64,000 nt of DNA, taken from contig OY969423.1 in assembly GCA_963699225.1 (NCBI GenBank), forward strand, positions 1,240,001 to 1,304,000, written 5' to 3'. The notes below the pieces were generated by a model, which was not told the origin of the DNA, did no database searches, and was given only the letters and a program-made list of their open reading frames with translations. Source of the DNA: VRUE01 sp963699225 (GTDB taxonomy: Bacteria; Actinomycetota; Thermoleophilia; Solirubrobacterales; 70-9). Each line of letters opens with the position of its first letter. The first letter of the stretch is position 1. The translations under genes and the position numbers were made by a program. Shown one piece after another: positions 1 through 8,799 of the stretch.

Positions 1-1473
<1,473 letters not shown>

Positions 1474-1482
1474 CGTCACAGG

Positions 1483-2268
1483 CTAACGGCGCGCGGCGAA
1501 ACGGCGGGGCGGCTGTTTGCGGCGGGCGGCGATGCGCGAGCCGCCAAAGCCGGCGACGGTCGCCAGCAGGGTGACCGCGATCGCCACAAGGCGCCGGCCG
1601 AGGCGCTCGAAGCGCAGCGTCTGCCAGCCCTCGTCGCGGGCGATCTCGGCCAGCGGCGGGTCCGGGTTGACCACGACCGGGTTGCCGACGGCGCGCAGCA
1701 TCGGCAGGTCGGAGACCGAGTCGGAGTAGGCGTAGGAAGTGGCGAGGTCGATGTCGTGCTCGGCGGCGTAGGCCTGCATCGCCTCGACCTTGCCTTCGCC
1801 GTAGACGAAGGGGCCGTCGAAGCGGCCGGTTAGGGCGCCGTCCTCACCGACTTCGTATCGGGTCCCCACCCCACCATCCATGCCGAGCACGGTCGCCAGC
1901 GGCTCGACCACGCCACTGCCGGCGGCGCTGACGATGAAGGTCGGGCGGCCGGCGTCCTGGTGGGCGTAGACCTCGTCGAGCATCTGCGGGTAGACCCGCG
2001 GCAGGATCGCCGCCATCACCTCTGGGTTCATCCGCTCGAAACTACGGGCGGGCACTCCGGCAATCAGTTCGCGGGCGGCTTTCAGCACCTCACGGGTGCG
2101 CTCGTCAGTGGTCCCGCGCAAGCGGTATTGCATGTGCTCGAAGCCCCAGCTGGCCAGCTGGCGGCGGCTGACCAGCTTGTGACGGGCCGCGACGCGGGCG
2201 AACTGCATCCCCGACGACCCCGCCATCAGGGTCTTGTCGAGATCGAAGAACGCCGCGGCGCGGCTCAT
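1483..2268 (-). CDS. HAD superfamily subfamily IB phosphatase, C-terminal membrane segment
   Basis: This 261-residue protein begins with the HAD nucleophile motif FFDLDKTL (Asp9 and Asp11). It continues with a Ser in IVSAAGSG near residue 131, a Lys in GEGKVEAM, and the metal-binding YSDSVSDLPML near residue 205. This matches the HAD-IB group, which includes phosphoserine phosphatase relatives, and predicts a Mg-dependent phosphomonoesterase. The substrate is not readable from sequence. A hydrophobic stretch (RLVAIAVTLLATVAGFGG) near residues 228-246, followed by Arg-rich residues, suggests a C-terminal membrane anchor. It lies 4 bp from the thiolase stop and 9 bp before the mutase start, so the three genes probably form one operon. 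HAD-IB hydrolases are often found among lipid and acyl-CoA genes in actinobacteria, but no specific role can be assigned. Confidence 0.85.
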   Translation of the reverse strand: MSRAAAFFDLDKTLMAGSSGMQFARVAARHKLVSRRQLASWGFEHMQYRLRGTTDERTREVLKAARELIAGVPARSFERMNPEVMAAILPRVYPQMLDEVYAHQDAGRPTFIVSAAGSGVVEPLATVLGMDGGVGTRYEVGEDGALTGRFDGPFVYGEGKVEAMQAYAAEHDIDLATSYAYSDSVSDLPMLRAVGNPVVVNPDPPLAEIARDEGWQTLRFERLGRRLVAIAVTLLATVAGFGGSRIAARRKQPPRRFAARR

Positions 2269-2272
2269 CGGG

Positions 2273-3457
2273 CTACTGGCCGTCGACCTCGATCACGATC
2301 GCGTCACCCTGGCCACCGCCGGAGCAGATCGCGGCGACGCCGATGCCGCCGCCGCGGCGGCCGAGCTCGTGCACGAGCGAGCCGACGATGCGGGCACCGG
2401 AGGCGCCGATCGGGTGACCGAGCGCGATCGCGCCGCCGTTGACGTTGACCTTGTCTTTGTCGACATCGAGCATGCGGACGGAGTTGATCGCGACCGAGGC
2501 GAAGGCCTCGTTGATCTCCCAGAGGTCGACGTCCTCAGGGCTCTTGCCGATCTTTTCCAGCGCCTGCTTGGCGGCGTTGGCCGGAGTTTTGGCCAGGTAG
2601 GGAAAGTCGTCGGCGACAGTGCCATAGGAGAGGACGCGGGCCAGCGGCGTGCGGCCTTCCTTTTCGGCCCAGTCTTCAGAGACGACGACGATCGCGCCGG
2701 CGCCGTCGTTGACCCCGGGGGCGTTGCCGGCGGTGTGGGTGGCGTCCTCGCCGCCGATCGGGCGCAGGCCGGCGAGCGTCTCGACCGTGGTCTCGGGGCG
2801 GATCGCCTCGTCGGCCTCGATCGTGTGCTCGCCCTTGCGGGACTTGACCGTGATGCCGGCGATCTCATCGGCGAGGCGACCGGCGTCGGTCGCCTCGGCG
2901 GCGAGCCGGTGCGAGCGCTCGGCGAAGCGGTCCATGTCGACGCGGGTGATCTCCAGCTCGTTGGAGACCTCGCTGGCCTCGTTGATCATCTGCTTTTCGG
3001 TGAAGGGGTTGGTGAGGCCGTCGTGGACCATCGCGTCGATCGTCTCGACGTGGCCCATGCGGTAGCCGAAGCGGGCGCCCGGCAGCAGGTGAGGGGCCTG
3101 GCTCATCGACTCCATACCGCCGGTGACGGCGACGTCGGTGTCGCCGGCGCGGATCGCCATGTCGGCGATGCCGAGCGAGCGCATGCCCGAGGCGCAGACC
3201 TTGTTGATCGTCTCCGAGGGCACCTCCTTGGGAATGCCACCCTTGATCTGAGCCTGGCGCGAGGGAATCTGACCCTGGCCGGCCTGCAGGACCTGGCCGA
3301 AGACGACCGACTGAACCTGCTCGGGGGCAACGCCGGAGCGCTCCAGCGCGGCCTCGATCGCGTGGCCGCCGAGGTCGGTGGCATCAAGCGAGGAGAGGGT
3401 TCCGCCCATCTTGCCGAAGGGCGTGCGTGCAGTGCTGAGGATTACTGAGCTGGGCAT
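2273..3457 (-). CDS. acetyl-CoA acetyltransferase (thiolase)
   Basis: At 394 residues this is the usual length for a thiolase. The nucleophile Cys88 sits in NKVCASGMRS, the general-base His348 in GHPIGASGAR, and the second catalytic Cys378 in CSGGGQGDA. It would catalyse either condensation of two acetyl-CoA or cleavage of acetoacetyl-CoA or 3-ketoacyl-CoA; sequence alone does not separate these. It is the first gene of a probable operon with the HAD phosphatase and methylmalonyl-CoA mutase. The start (MPSSVILSTAR) is preceded by AAAGG 6 nt upstream, a reasonable ribosome binding site. The 126-bp gap to the divergent pepA contains the perfect 14-bp palindrome GGGCCAGCTGGCCC (3503-3516), a possible operator. 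Confidence 0.95.
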   Translation of the reverse strand: MPSSVILSTARTPFGKMGGTLSSLDATDLGGHAIEAALERSGVAPEQVQSVVFGQVLQAGQGQIPSRQAQIKGGIPKEVPSETINKVCASGMRSLGIADMAIRAGDTDVAVTGGMESMSQAPHLLPGARFGYRMGHVETIDAMVHDGLTNPFTEKQMINEASEVSNELEITRVDMDRFAERSHRLAAEATDAGRLADEIAGITVKSRKGEHTIEADEAIRPETTVETLAGLRPIGGEDATHTAGNAPGVNDGAGAIVVVSEDWAEKEGRTPLARVLSYGTVADDFPYLAKTPANAAKQALEKIGKSPEDVDLWEINEAFASVAINSVRMLDVDKDKVNVNGGAIALGHPIGASGARIVGSLVHELGRRGGGIGVAAICSGGGQGDAIVIEVDGQ

Positions 3458-3502
3458 GAGCTGCCTTTCTCTGAGTGTTTATGCCGGGTCTCGGCTCGAT
3501 CA

Positions 3503-3516
3503 GGGCCAGCTGGCCC
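3503..3516. promoter_or_regulatory. 14-bp perfect palindrome between thiolase and pepA
   Basis: GGGCCAGCTGGCCC reads identically on both strands and lies in the 126-bp space between two divergent genes, 46 bp upstream of the thiolase start. It could be an operator. GC-rich palindromes of this size also arise by chance in a genome of this composition, so the call is weak. Confidence 0.3.
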
Positions 3517-3567
3517 ACACCAGGGACGATAGCGGGGGTCTACCGCCAGCCGCCGTGCGCAAGGTCA

Positions 3568-3573
3568 TAGACT
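3568..3573 (+). promoter_or_regulatory. -10 box of near-leaderless pepA promoter
   Basis: TAGACT lies 10 nt before the pepA ATG at 3584 and no Shine-Dalgarno sequence is visible, so the transcript probably starts within a few bases of the ATG. It is one member of a TAGnnT series found in front of many genes in this window. Confidence 0.5.
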
Positions 3574-3583
3574 CGCGAACTCG

Positions 3584-5020
3584 ATGAAGGTCTCCGTCAG
3601 CCAAAACGAGCTCGCCGCGGTTGAGGCGGAGCTCATCGCGATCGGCCTTTGCGAGGGCGAGGAGCTGCCCGGCGAGCTCGCCTCGGCCCGCGGCGCCGCC
3701 GACGCCAAGGGAAGCTTCAAGAAGCTGGCCACGGTCCACCCCGAGCAGCCCGCCCGGGTGCTGGTCGCGGGGCTGGGCAAACGCGGGGACCTCGATGCCG
3801 AGCGGTTGCGGGTGGCCGCTGCCCTCGTCGCCAAAGAGGCCGGCAAGCTCAGTGCCGCCTCGCTCGCTTGGGTTCTCCCCGAGGGCGCCGACGCCGAGGC
3901 GCTCGCCGAGGGCATCGTCATCGGCACGATCCTCGGCGCCTACAGCTTCGACCGCTTCAAGAGCAAGGACCCCGAGGATCCGGAGCCGACCTCGCTCGAC
4001 TCGCTGGCGCTGCTGGGTCCGGAGGGCATCGCCGCTGCTGCCGAGGACGCCCGCGTCTGCGCCGAGGCGCAGAACCGCGCCCGCGACCTGCAGAGCCTGC
4101 CCGCCAACGTCGCCACCCCCTCCTACCTGGCCAACCGCGCCGAGGAGATCGCCGCCGCCCACGACTCGCTCAGCGTCGAGGTCTTCGGCCGCGAGGAGAT
4201 CGCCGCCAAGGAGATGGGCGGGCTGGTCGCAGTCAGCCAGGGAGGCGCCGAGGACCCGCGCCTGATCGTGCTGCGCTACGACCGCGGCGGCTCGGGCGAG
4301 ACTCTCGGCCTGATCGGCAAGGGCGTCACCTTCGACACCGGCGGCATCTCGCTGAAGCCCTCTGCGGGGATGCAGGAGATGAAGATGGACATGTCCGGCT
4401 CAGCCGCGGTGCTGGAGGCTGTCGGCGCGATTGCCGAGCTGGGCCTGGATCTGAACCTGATCGCGGTTGTCCCCTCGACCGAGAACATGCCCTCCGGGAC
4501 AGCGATCAAGCCCGGCGACATCATCACCCAGTACAACGGCAAGACGGTCGAGGTCAACAACACCGACGCCGAGGGCCGCCTGATCCTCGCCGATGCCCTC
4601 GCCTACGCGATCGAGCAGGGGGCCGATCGCGTCGTCGACATCGCCACCCTGACCGGCGCGGTGATGATCGCCCTGGGTTCGACCTACGCCGCGGTAATCA
4701 GCAACGACGACGAGCTTGCCGGCGCGATCGAGGCGGTCGGCGAGGAGACCGGCGAGCTGGTCTGGCGGCTCCCCCTCCACGCCGAGTACAAGGCGCTGAT
4801 GAAGGGAACGGTCGCCGACCTGACCAACGCCGCCGCCAAGCGCAAGGCCGGCACCCTGTCTGCCGCCGGCTTCCTCGAGGAATTCGTCGGCGACACCCCC
4901 TGGGCCCACCTCGACATCGCCGGCACCGCCTGGGACGTCGGCCGCGCCTACACCGGCAGCGACGCCAGCGGCTACGGCGTCCGCCTGCTCACCGGCCTCG
5001 CCCGCTCGCTCGCCGGCTGA
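3584..5020 (+). CDS. pepA: leucyl aminopeptidase, M17 family
   Basis: This 478-residue protein is a cytosolic di-metal exopeptidase that removes N-terminal Leu and other residues from peptides. The C-terminal catalytic domain carries LIGKGVTFDTGGISLKP (about residues 243-259, with the metal-binding Lys and Asp), MKMDMSGSAAV, and the family signature NTDAEGRL (about residues 324-331). The N-terminal third is the more variable macro-like domain. The length matches bacterial PepA. The gene is a single transcription unit, divergent from thiolase and convergent with the nucleotidyltransferase, whose stop is 7 bp away. Codon use is typical of the window. Confidence 0.95.
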   Translation: MKVSVSQNELAAVEAELIAIGLCEGEELPGELASARGAADAKGSFKKLATVHPEQPARVLVAGLGKRGDLDAERLRVAAALVAKEAGKLSAASLAWVLPEGADAEALAEGIVIGTILGAYSFDRFKSKDPEDPEPTSLDSLALLGPEGIAAAAEDARVCAEAQNRARDLQSLPANVATPSYLANRAEEIAAAHDSLSVEVFGREEIAAKEMGGLVAVSQGGAEDPRLIVLRYDRGGSGETLGLIGKGVTFDTGGISLKPSAGMQEMKMDMSGSAAVLEAVGAIAELGLDLNLIAVVPSTENMPSGTAIKPGDIITQYNGKTVEVNNTDAEGRLILADALAYAIEQGADRVVDIATLTGAVMIALGSTYAAVISNDDELAGAIEAVGEETGELVWRLPLHAEYKALMKGTVADLTNAAAKRKAGTLSAAGFLEEFVGDTPWAHLDIAGTAWDVGRAYTGSDASGYGVRLLTGLARSLAG

Positions 5021-5026
5021 GGCGAG

Positions 5027-5551
5027 CTATTTGTCCTCATCAGTAGCTCGCTGGCGATCAGCGATCACGATGTACTCCTCGACCATCAGCTTGTCCTTGG
5101 TCCGACCCGCAGCCTTCTTCATAGCGATCAGGTTGTCTATCGATGCGACCCTGACCAGGTGACCGAAGACCTCTCGCTTGACGGACTCTGACTTCAGATC
5201 CTCATAGGACCGCATGCCTGCGGCATCCGCGAGGACGTCGAGATCACCGTAAGGCGTCTCGAAGGTGAAGTTCGCTCCGTTTTCGATCGTCCTCGTGTCG
5301 AGCTGAAACGGAAGCTCCGGAGGGGCGCCGCGCAGCCGCACCCCAATCTCGTGAAGGGCAGCAACGAGGCGGGCGACATTGTCGCGGTCGCGGGCATAGA
5401 TGACATCTAGGTCGTAGCTCGGATAGGTCGAGCCGTGGGAAATCCCCGCCTGACCTCCGATCAGGACAAAGTCGACGCCCTGCTCGATGAGCGGCCCAAG
5501 TAGCTGGCGGAATTCGGGGGCCTTATGAGGCAACTCCAGGTCAGCCGTCAT
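5027..5551 (-). CDS. nucleotidyltransferase-fold protein, putative toxin of an XRE-linked pair
   Basis: This 174-residue protein has a DNA polymerase beta-like nucleotidyltransferase core: FVLIGGQAGISHG (residues 28-40), the metal-binding pair DLDV (Asp47, Asp49) and a third acidic strand YGDLDVLADA (Asp103/Asp105). This resembles AbiEii/MNT-type enzymes, some of which are toxins or antitoxins that modify tRNA or partner proteins. Its start overlaps the end of the upstream XRE gene by 11 bp, implying translational coupling. The pair is AT-richer and less codon-biased than the neighbouring genes, suggesting a transferred module. Either protein could be the toxin, so the assignment is by family only. 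The C-terminal part (LIAMKKAAGRTKDKLMVEEY) is typical of such two-gene nucleotidyltransferase modules. Confidence 0.75.
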   Translation of the reverse strand: MTADLELPHKAPEFRQLLGPLIEQGVDFVLIGGQAGISHGSTYPSYDLDVIYARDRDNVARLVAALHEIGVRLRGAPPELPFQLDTRTIENGANFTFETPYGDLDVLADAAGMRSYEDLKSESVKREVFGHLVRVASIDNLIAMKKAAGRTKDKLMVEEYIVIADRQRATDEDK

Positions 5552-5873
5552 AGGGCTCGCGGCGAGGGTTGGGACTGTTGGCGATCACCATGTTGGCGAA
5601 GGCCGTGCCGTAGTCGAGTCGTTCAGTTGGCGAGCGACGTAGCTGCTGGTCGATCAGCGTCACGTCGATTCCCGAGTCCCGGGTCGATGCATCGAGCTCC
5701 AGATCCTCGCCGAGGAGATAAAGCAACTCGCGCAGGGTCTCGACCGAGGGCGAGACCCTGTCTCGCTCGATCCGAGAGATCGCCGACTGAGTCGTAGAAG
5801 CACGAATTGCCAACTGCTTCTGACTGACTCCGTGTCGCTGTCTTGCTTCTTTCAGCAGTAGGCCGGGACTCAT
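5541..5873 (-). CDS. XRE-family helix-turn-helix protein, putative antitoxin/regulator
   Basis: This 110-residue protein has an N-terminal helix-turn-helix of the Cro/CI type (about residues 5-60, with SQKQLAIRASTTQSAISRIE as the recognition region). A C-terminal tail includes RRSPTERLDYG, a pattern seen in DNA-binding partners of nucleotidyltransferase toxins. The ATG at 5873 sits 9 bp downstream of a perfect 12-bp inverted repeat that is the obvious autoregulatory operator. The gene overlaps the nucleotidyltransferase start by 11 bp. A type II or IV toxin-antitoxin role is inferred from gene order and family, not proven. Confidence 0.8.
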   Translation of the reverse strand: MSPGLLLKEARQRHGVSQKQLAIRASTTQSAISRIERDRVSPSVETLRELLYLLGEDLELDASTRDSGIDVTLIDQQLRRSPTERLDYGTAFANMVIANSPNPRREPYDG

Positions 5874-5882
5874 GACCTCAAG

Positions 5883-5915
5883 ATAGCAAATATGTACTTA
5901 TCGCATATTTGCTAT
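5883..5915. promoter_or_regulatory. 12-bp perfect inverted repeat, operator of the XRE/nucleotidyltransferase pair
   Basis: ATAGCAAATATG (5883-5894) and CATATTTGCTAT (5904-5915) are exact reverse complements separated by 9 bp. The element is strikingly AT-rich for this genome. It lies 9 bp upstream of the XRE start and touches the thioesterase stop codon (5915-5917). It is best read as the operator bound by the XRE protein. A terminator role for the thioesterase is unlikely because the stem is AT-rich and has no U-tract. Confidence 0.75.
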
Positions 5916-6478
5916 TAACTGAGAATCATGCAAGTGGCGATGCCGTGGGCGAGCAGCTTGCCGCTGTCCGCCGCAGTTAGGTTGGCCTCGACCGTCGCCT
6001 GGCGGCGGCCGCGGTAGAGGACGTCGGCCTCGCAGAGGACGCGGCCGGTGTCACGGGTGATCGGGCGCACGTACTTGACCTCGAGGCCAAGCGAGGTGTA
6101 GCCGACGCCGGCGGGCAAGGTCGTGTGGACCGCGCAGCCCAGGGCCGAGTCGAGCAGCGTCGCCGCGTAGCCACCGTGGACGACGCCGATCGGGTTGTAG
6201 TGCTCCTCGCCCGGTTCGCCCTCGAAGACCGCGCGGCCCTCGCCAATCTCGATCGGGCGCATCCGCATCGTCACCGCGATCGGCGGCGGTGGCATCTCTC
6301 CGGCGACGATCGCTTCCATGTACTCGATGCCGGTCATCGTCGCCCCGGCAGCCGCCGTCGGCAGCGGGTCCTGCCAGACCAGCTCGCGGCGGCGGGTGAT
6401 CCCGGGCTGAGACTCGGCGAAGGCGAGCGCGGCCTCAACCGCGCCGCCACCCTGCTCGGCTACTCCCTCAGCGCTCAA
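5915..6478 (-). CDS. PaaI-family hotdog thioesterase
   Basis: The protein is 187 residues. The C-terminal two thirds form a hotdog thioesterase domain with the signature YNPIGVVHGGYAATLLDSA (HGGY at about 101-104, Asp110), typical of PaaI/YiiD acyl-CoA thioesterases. It would hydrolyse short or aromatic acyl-CoA to free acid plus CoA in the cytosol. An extra 60 residues precede the core and carry no recognised domain. The start overlaps the stop of a small upstream ORF by 4 bp (ATGA). The two probably form one unit, transcribed from a promoter shared back to back with the HxlR regulator at 6.7 kb, whose operator-like sites lie in that promoter. Confidence 0.88.
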   Translation of the reverse strand: MSAEGVAEQGGGAVEAALAFAESQPGITRRRELVWQDPLPTAAAGATMTGIEYMEAIVAGEMPPPPIAVTMRMRPIEIGEGRAVFEGEPGEEHYNPIGVVHGGYAATLLDSALGCAVHTTLPAGVGYTSLGLEVKYVRPITRDTGRVLCEADVLYRGRRQATVEANLTAADSGKLLAHGIATCMILS

Positions 6479-6630
6479 CGGCCCACCCTGCGCGCGTCAG
6501 CCTGCCCGCGCTCGCGCGCCGAGCGCGGGCTTGCCGGGTAGACCAGGTCGGCGGTGATCTCGGCCTGGCTGATCGAGATCCGCGGGGCCTTGGAGCGGTG
6601 GTTGTGCCGGTGTCTTGGGATCAACCTCAT
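6475..6630 (-). CDS. small basic ORF, 51 residues, translationally coupled to the thioesterase
   Basis: An ATG at 6630 is preceded by GGAGG with 7-nt spacing, one of the better ribosome binding sites in the window. The stop overlaps the thioesterase start (ATGA). The product is short, with an N-terminal His/Arg-rich stretch (RLIPRHRHNHRSKAPR). It matches no family I recognise. The coding sequence contains a strong GC hairpin (6504-6530). It may be a real small protein or a leader ORF that feeds ribosomes to the thioesterase gene. Confidence is moderate because the evidence is limited to the ribosome binding site, the overlap and the promoter. Confidence 0.45.
   Translation of the reverse strand: MRLIPRHRHNHRSKAPRISISQAEITADLVYPASPRSARERGQADARRVGR
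6504..6530. repeat. GC-rich 11-bp inverted repeat (hairpin)
   Basis: GCCCGCGCTCG (6504-6514) and CGAGCGCGGGC (6520-6530) are exact reverse complements with a 5-nt loop. The hairpin lies 26 bp upstream of the thioesterase start, inside the small upstream ORF. There is no U-tract, so it may modulate translation or RNA stability rather than act as an intrinsic terminator. Confidence 0.5.
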
Positions 6631-6658
6631 GGCAATGCCTCCGTTTGGGCTGGTCGTG

Positions 6659-6718
6659 AGTTGCTTCAAGCAACTCCTACATCTCGAACCCTAACCCAGT
6701 TAGTTGCTTGACGCAACC
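6659..6718. promoter_or_regulatory. two 17-bp operator-like palindromes of the HxlR regulator in a divergent promoter
   Basis: Site 1 (6659-6675) is AGTTGCTTCAAGCAACT. Site 2 (6702-6718) is AGTTGCTTGACGCAACC. Both have the form GTTGC-N5-GCAAC, and site 1 read on the other strand matches site 2 at 15 of 17 positions. On the minus strand a promoter TTGCGT-17 bp-TAGGGT fits, with site 2 on its -35 and site 1 downstream of its -10. On the plus strand TTGACG at 6708-6713 may be a -35 box. A third shorter palindrome GTTGCGCAAC (6741-6750) covers the HxlR start. The layout indicates control of the thioesterase unit and autoregulation by the HxlR protein. Confidence 0.7.
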
Positions 6719-6738
6719 CAGTGTGCGAAGATCACTCT

Positions 6739-7227
6739 GTGTTGCGCAACGACTATCCGGGCCAGGTCTGCTCGATCGCCAGGTCACTGGAAATCGTCGG
6801 CGAGCGCTGGTCGCTGCTGATCGTGCGTGACGTGATGAACGGCCACCGACGCTTCGATCAATTGCAGAAGGCCCTCGGAGTGGCTCGTAACGTGCTCTCC
6901 GCCCGCCTGCAACGGCTGATCGAGGAGGACATCCTCGAGCGCCGTCCCTACCAGCGCAATCCCGAGCGCTACGAGTACTTCCTCACCGAGAAGGGCCTCG
7001 ACCTCTGGCCGGCCCTGATCGCCCTGCTCAGCTGGGGCGACCGCTACTCCCCCGGTCCCGAAGGTCCGCCGATGCTGATCGTCCACAAGGAGTGCGGCGG
7101 CGCGGTCAGCGATCGCGGCATCTGCGAGAGCTGCGGCAAGGTCCTGCACGCTCGTGACGCCCGCGCCCTGCCCGGCCCCGGCCTGGAGATCGCCGGCCGG
7201 GATGCCACGACGGTCGCGGCGCGCTAG
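6739..7227 (+). CDS. HxlR-family winged-helix transcriptional regulator
   Basis: The product has about 162 residues. It opens with the family hallmark CSIARSLEIVGERWSLLIVRD (Cys plus GERW) and continues with the winged helix: RFDQLQKALGVARNVLSARL, then the wing RNPERYEYFLTEKG. A C-terminal extension carries CGGAVSDRGICESCGK, a small Cys-rich patch that could bind metal. The start is uncertain. A GTG at 6721 is possible, but the family usually begins just before LRNDY, so GTG 6739 is used here. No ribosome binding site is visible, and a leaderless transcript is likely. It is divergent from the thioesterase unit and 42 bp upstream of the aldehyde dehydrogenase gene. The flanking palindromes are its probable binding sites. 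Confidence 0.88.
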   Translation: MLRNDYPGQVCSIARSLEIVGERWSLLIVRDVMNGHRRFDQLQKALGVARNVLSARLQRLIEEDILERRPYQRNPERYEYFLTEKGLDLWPALIALLSWGDRYSPGPEGPPMLIVHKECGGAVSDRGICESCGKVLHARDARALPGPGLEIAGRDATTVAAR

Positions 7228-7269
7228 CTTTGGCTGAGCGGCCAGCAATCAGCTACTAGGAGGAAAGCA

Positions 7270-8706
7270 ATGGCGACAGCGGCGGAGGTCCAGGCGCGCG
7301 ACAAGGTCTTCATCGGCGGCGAGTGGGTCGAGCCCGAGGCGAGCGGGACCCTCGAGGTCGTCAACTCGACCAGCGAGGAGACGATGGGGTCGATCCCGGC
7401 CTGCAGCGAGGCCGATGCAGATCGCGCCGTCACCGCCGCACGCGACGCTTTCGAGTCCTGGTCACAGACCTCCCGCGAGGAGCGCGCCGGCTACATGAGC
7501 GCGATCTCCGCCGGCCTCGCCGAGCGCATGGATGAGATCGCCGCGACGATCTCAGCGGAGCTCGGCATGCCGCTGACGCTGAGCAAGATGATCCAGGCCG
7601 GCCTGCCGATCGCCCAGTTCGGGGCGATGCCGAAGCTGATGGAGGAAATTCGCTGGGAGGAGGAGATCGGCAACTCCCGGGTGCTGCGCGAGCCGGTCGG
7701 CGTGCTCGGCGCGATCACGCCCTGGAACTACCCGCTGAACCAGATCGCCTGCAAGGTCGCCCCCGCCCTCGCCGCCGGCTGCACCGTGGTGCTCAAGCCG
7801 AGCGAGATCGTGCCGCTCAACGCCTTCATCCTCGCCGAGGTGATCGAGGCCGCCGGCCTCCCCGCCGGCGTCTTCAACCTAGTCACCGGCACCGGGCCCG
7901 TCGTCGGCGAGGCGATCGCCGGCCACCCCGGCGTCGACATGATCTCCTTCACCGGCTCGACCCGCGCCGGCCGCCGCGTCTCCGAGCTCGCCTCGGCGAC
8001 GGTGAAGCCAGTGGCGATGGAGCTCGGTGGCAAGTCGCCGAACGTGATCCTCGACGACGCCGACCTGAGCAAGGCCGTGCCCGACGGGGTCGGCAAGTGC
8101 TACCTCAACTCGGGGCAGACCTGCAGCGCCCTGACCCGGATGCTGGTGCCGCGCGAGAAGCTGGCCGAAGCGGAGCAAATCGCCACCCAAGCGGCGGAGA
8201 GCTTCACTCCCGGCGACCCCTTCGAGGACACAACCCGGCTCGGCCCGCTGGTCTCCGAGACCCAGCGCGAGCGGGTGCGTGGCTACATCGAGAAGGGAGA
8301 GGCCGAGGGAGCGAAGCTGCTCACCGGCGGCGCGGCGGCTCCCGAGGGCCTCGACAAGGGCTTCTTCGTCCGTCCCACGGTCTTCTCCGAGGTGACGCCG
8401 GAGATGACGATCGCCCAGGAGGAGATCTTCGGCCCGGTGCTGGCGATCCAGCCCTACGACGGCGAGGACGACGCGGTGCGAATTGCCAACGACACCGCCT
8501 ACGGACTTGCCGGCGGCGTCTGGTCCGCGGACCAAGAGCGCGCGATCGGGGTTGCGAAGAAGATTCGCACCGGCCAGATCGAGATCAACGGCGGCGCCTT
8601 CAACCCACTCGCTCCCTTCGGTGGCTACAAGCAGTCGGGGCACGGTCGCGAGAACGGCAGATACGCGATTGAGGAGTTGCTCCAAGTCAAGAGTCTGCAG
8701 TTGTAG
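7270..8706 (+). CDS. NAD(P)-dependent aldehyde dehydrogenase
   Basis: The 478-residue ALDH-superfamily protein has the oxyanion Asn in ITPWNYPLN (about residue 155), the cofactor-binding LKPSE, the general base Glu in MELGGKSPN (about 250), the nucleophile Cys in NSGQTCSALTR (about 283), and the C-terminal PFGGYKQSGHGRENG. It oxidises an aldehyde to the acid with NAD(P)+; the substrate is not determinable. A strong AGGAGG lies 8 nt before the ATG, unlike the many leaderless genes here. It is followed by a large hairpin (8714-8775) and the acyl-CoA dehydrogenase. The neighbourhood suggests fatty or aromatic acid catabolism, possibly under the HxlR gene just upstream. Confidence 0.93.
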   Translation: MATAAEVQARDKVFIGGEWVEPEASGTLEVVNSTSEETMGSIPACSEADADRAVTAARDAFESWSQTSREERAGYMSAISAGLAERMDEIAATISAELGMPLTLSKMIQAGLPIAQFGAMPKLMEEIRWEEEIGNSRVLREPVGVLGAITPWNYPLNQIACKVAPALAAGCTVVLKPSEIVPLNAFILAEVIEAAGLPAGVFNLVTGTGPVVGEAIAGHPGVDMISFTGSTRAGRRVSELASATVKPVAMELGGKSPNVILDDADLSKAVPDGVGKCYLNSGQTCSALTRMLVPREKLAEAEQIATQAAESFTPGDPFEDTTRLGPLVSETQRERVRGYIEKGEAEGAKLLTGGAAAPEGLDKGFFVRPTVFSEVTPEMTIAQEEIFGPVLAIQPYDGEDDAVRIANDTAYGLAGGVWSADQERAIGVAKKIRTGQIEINGGAFNPLAPFGGYKQSGHGRENGRYAIEELLQVKSLQL

Positions 8707-8713
8707 GCGCGGC

Positions 8714-8775
8714 GTGGGGTGCCCCTCGTCGGACGCGGCCTTCGGCCGCTGAGAGTCCGCCGAGGGGCACCCCAC
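8714..8775. terminator. long nested stem-loop after the aldehyde dehydrogenase (possible terminator)
   Basis: GTGGGGTGCCCCTCG (8714-8728) is an exact inverted copy of 8761-8775. Inside it CGGAC (8730-8734) pairs with GTCCG (8755-8759), and GCGGCC-TTC-GGCCGC (8735-8749) forms the tip. The 62-nt structure is almost fully paired. It starts 8 bp after the aldehyde dehydrogenase stop and ends 12 bp before the next -10 box. There is no U-tract, so it may terminate only with help, insulate the next promoter, or be a dispersed palindromic repeat. Confidence 0.6.
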
Positions 8776-8787
8776 ACCACACCGCAA

Positions 8788-8793
8788 TAGGCT
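8788..8793 (+). promoter_or_regulatory. -10 box of leaderless acyl-CoA dehydrogenase promoter
   Basis: TAGGCT is followed by 6 nt and then the GTG start at 8800. No ribosome binding site fits in that space, so the mRNA likely begins at the GTG. Confidence 0.55.
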
Positions 8794-8799
8794 GCCGCC

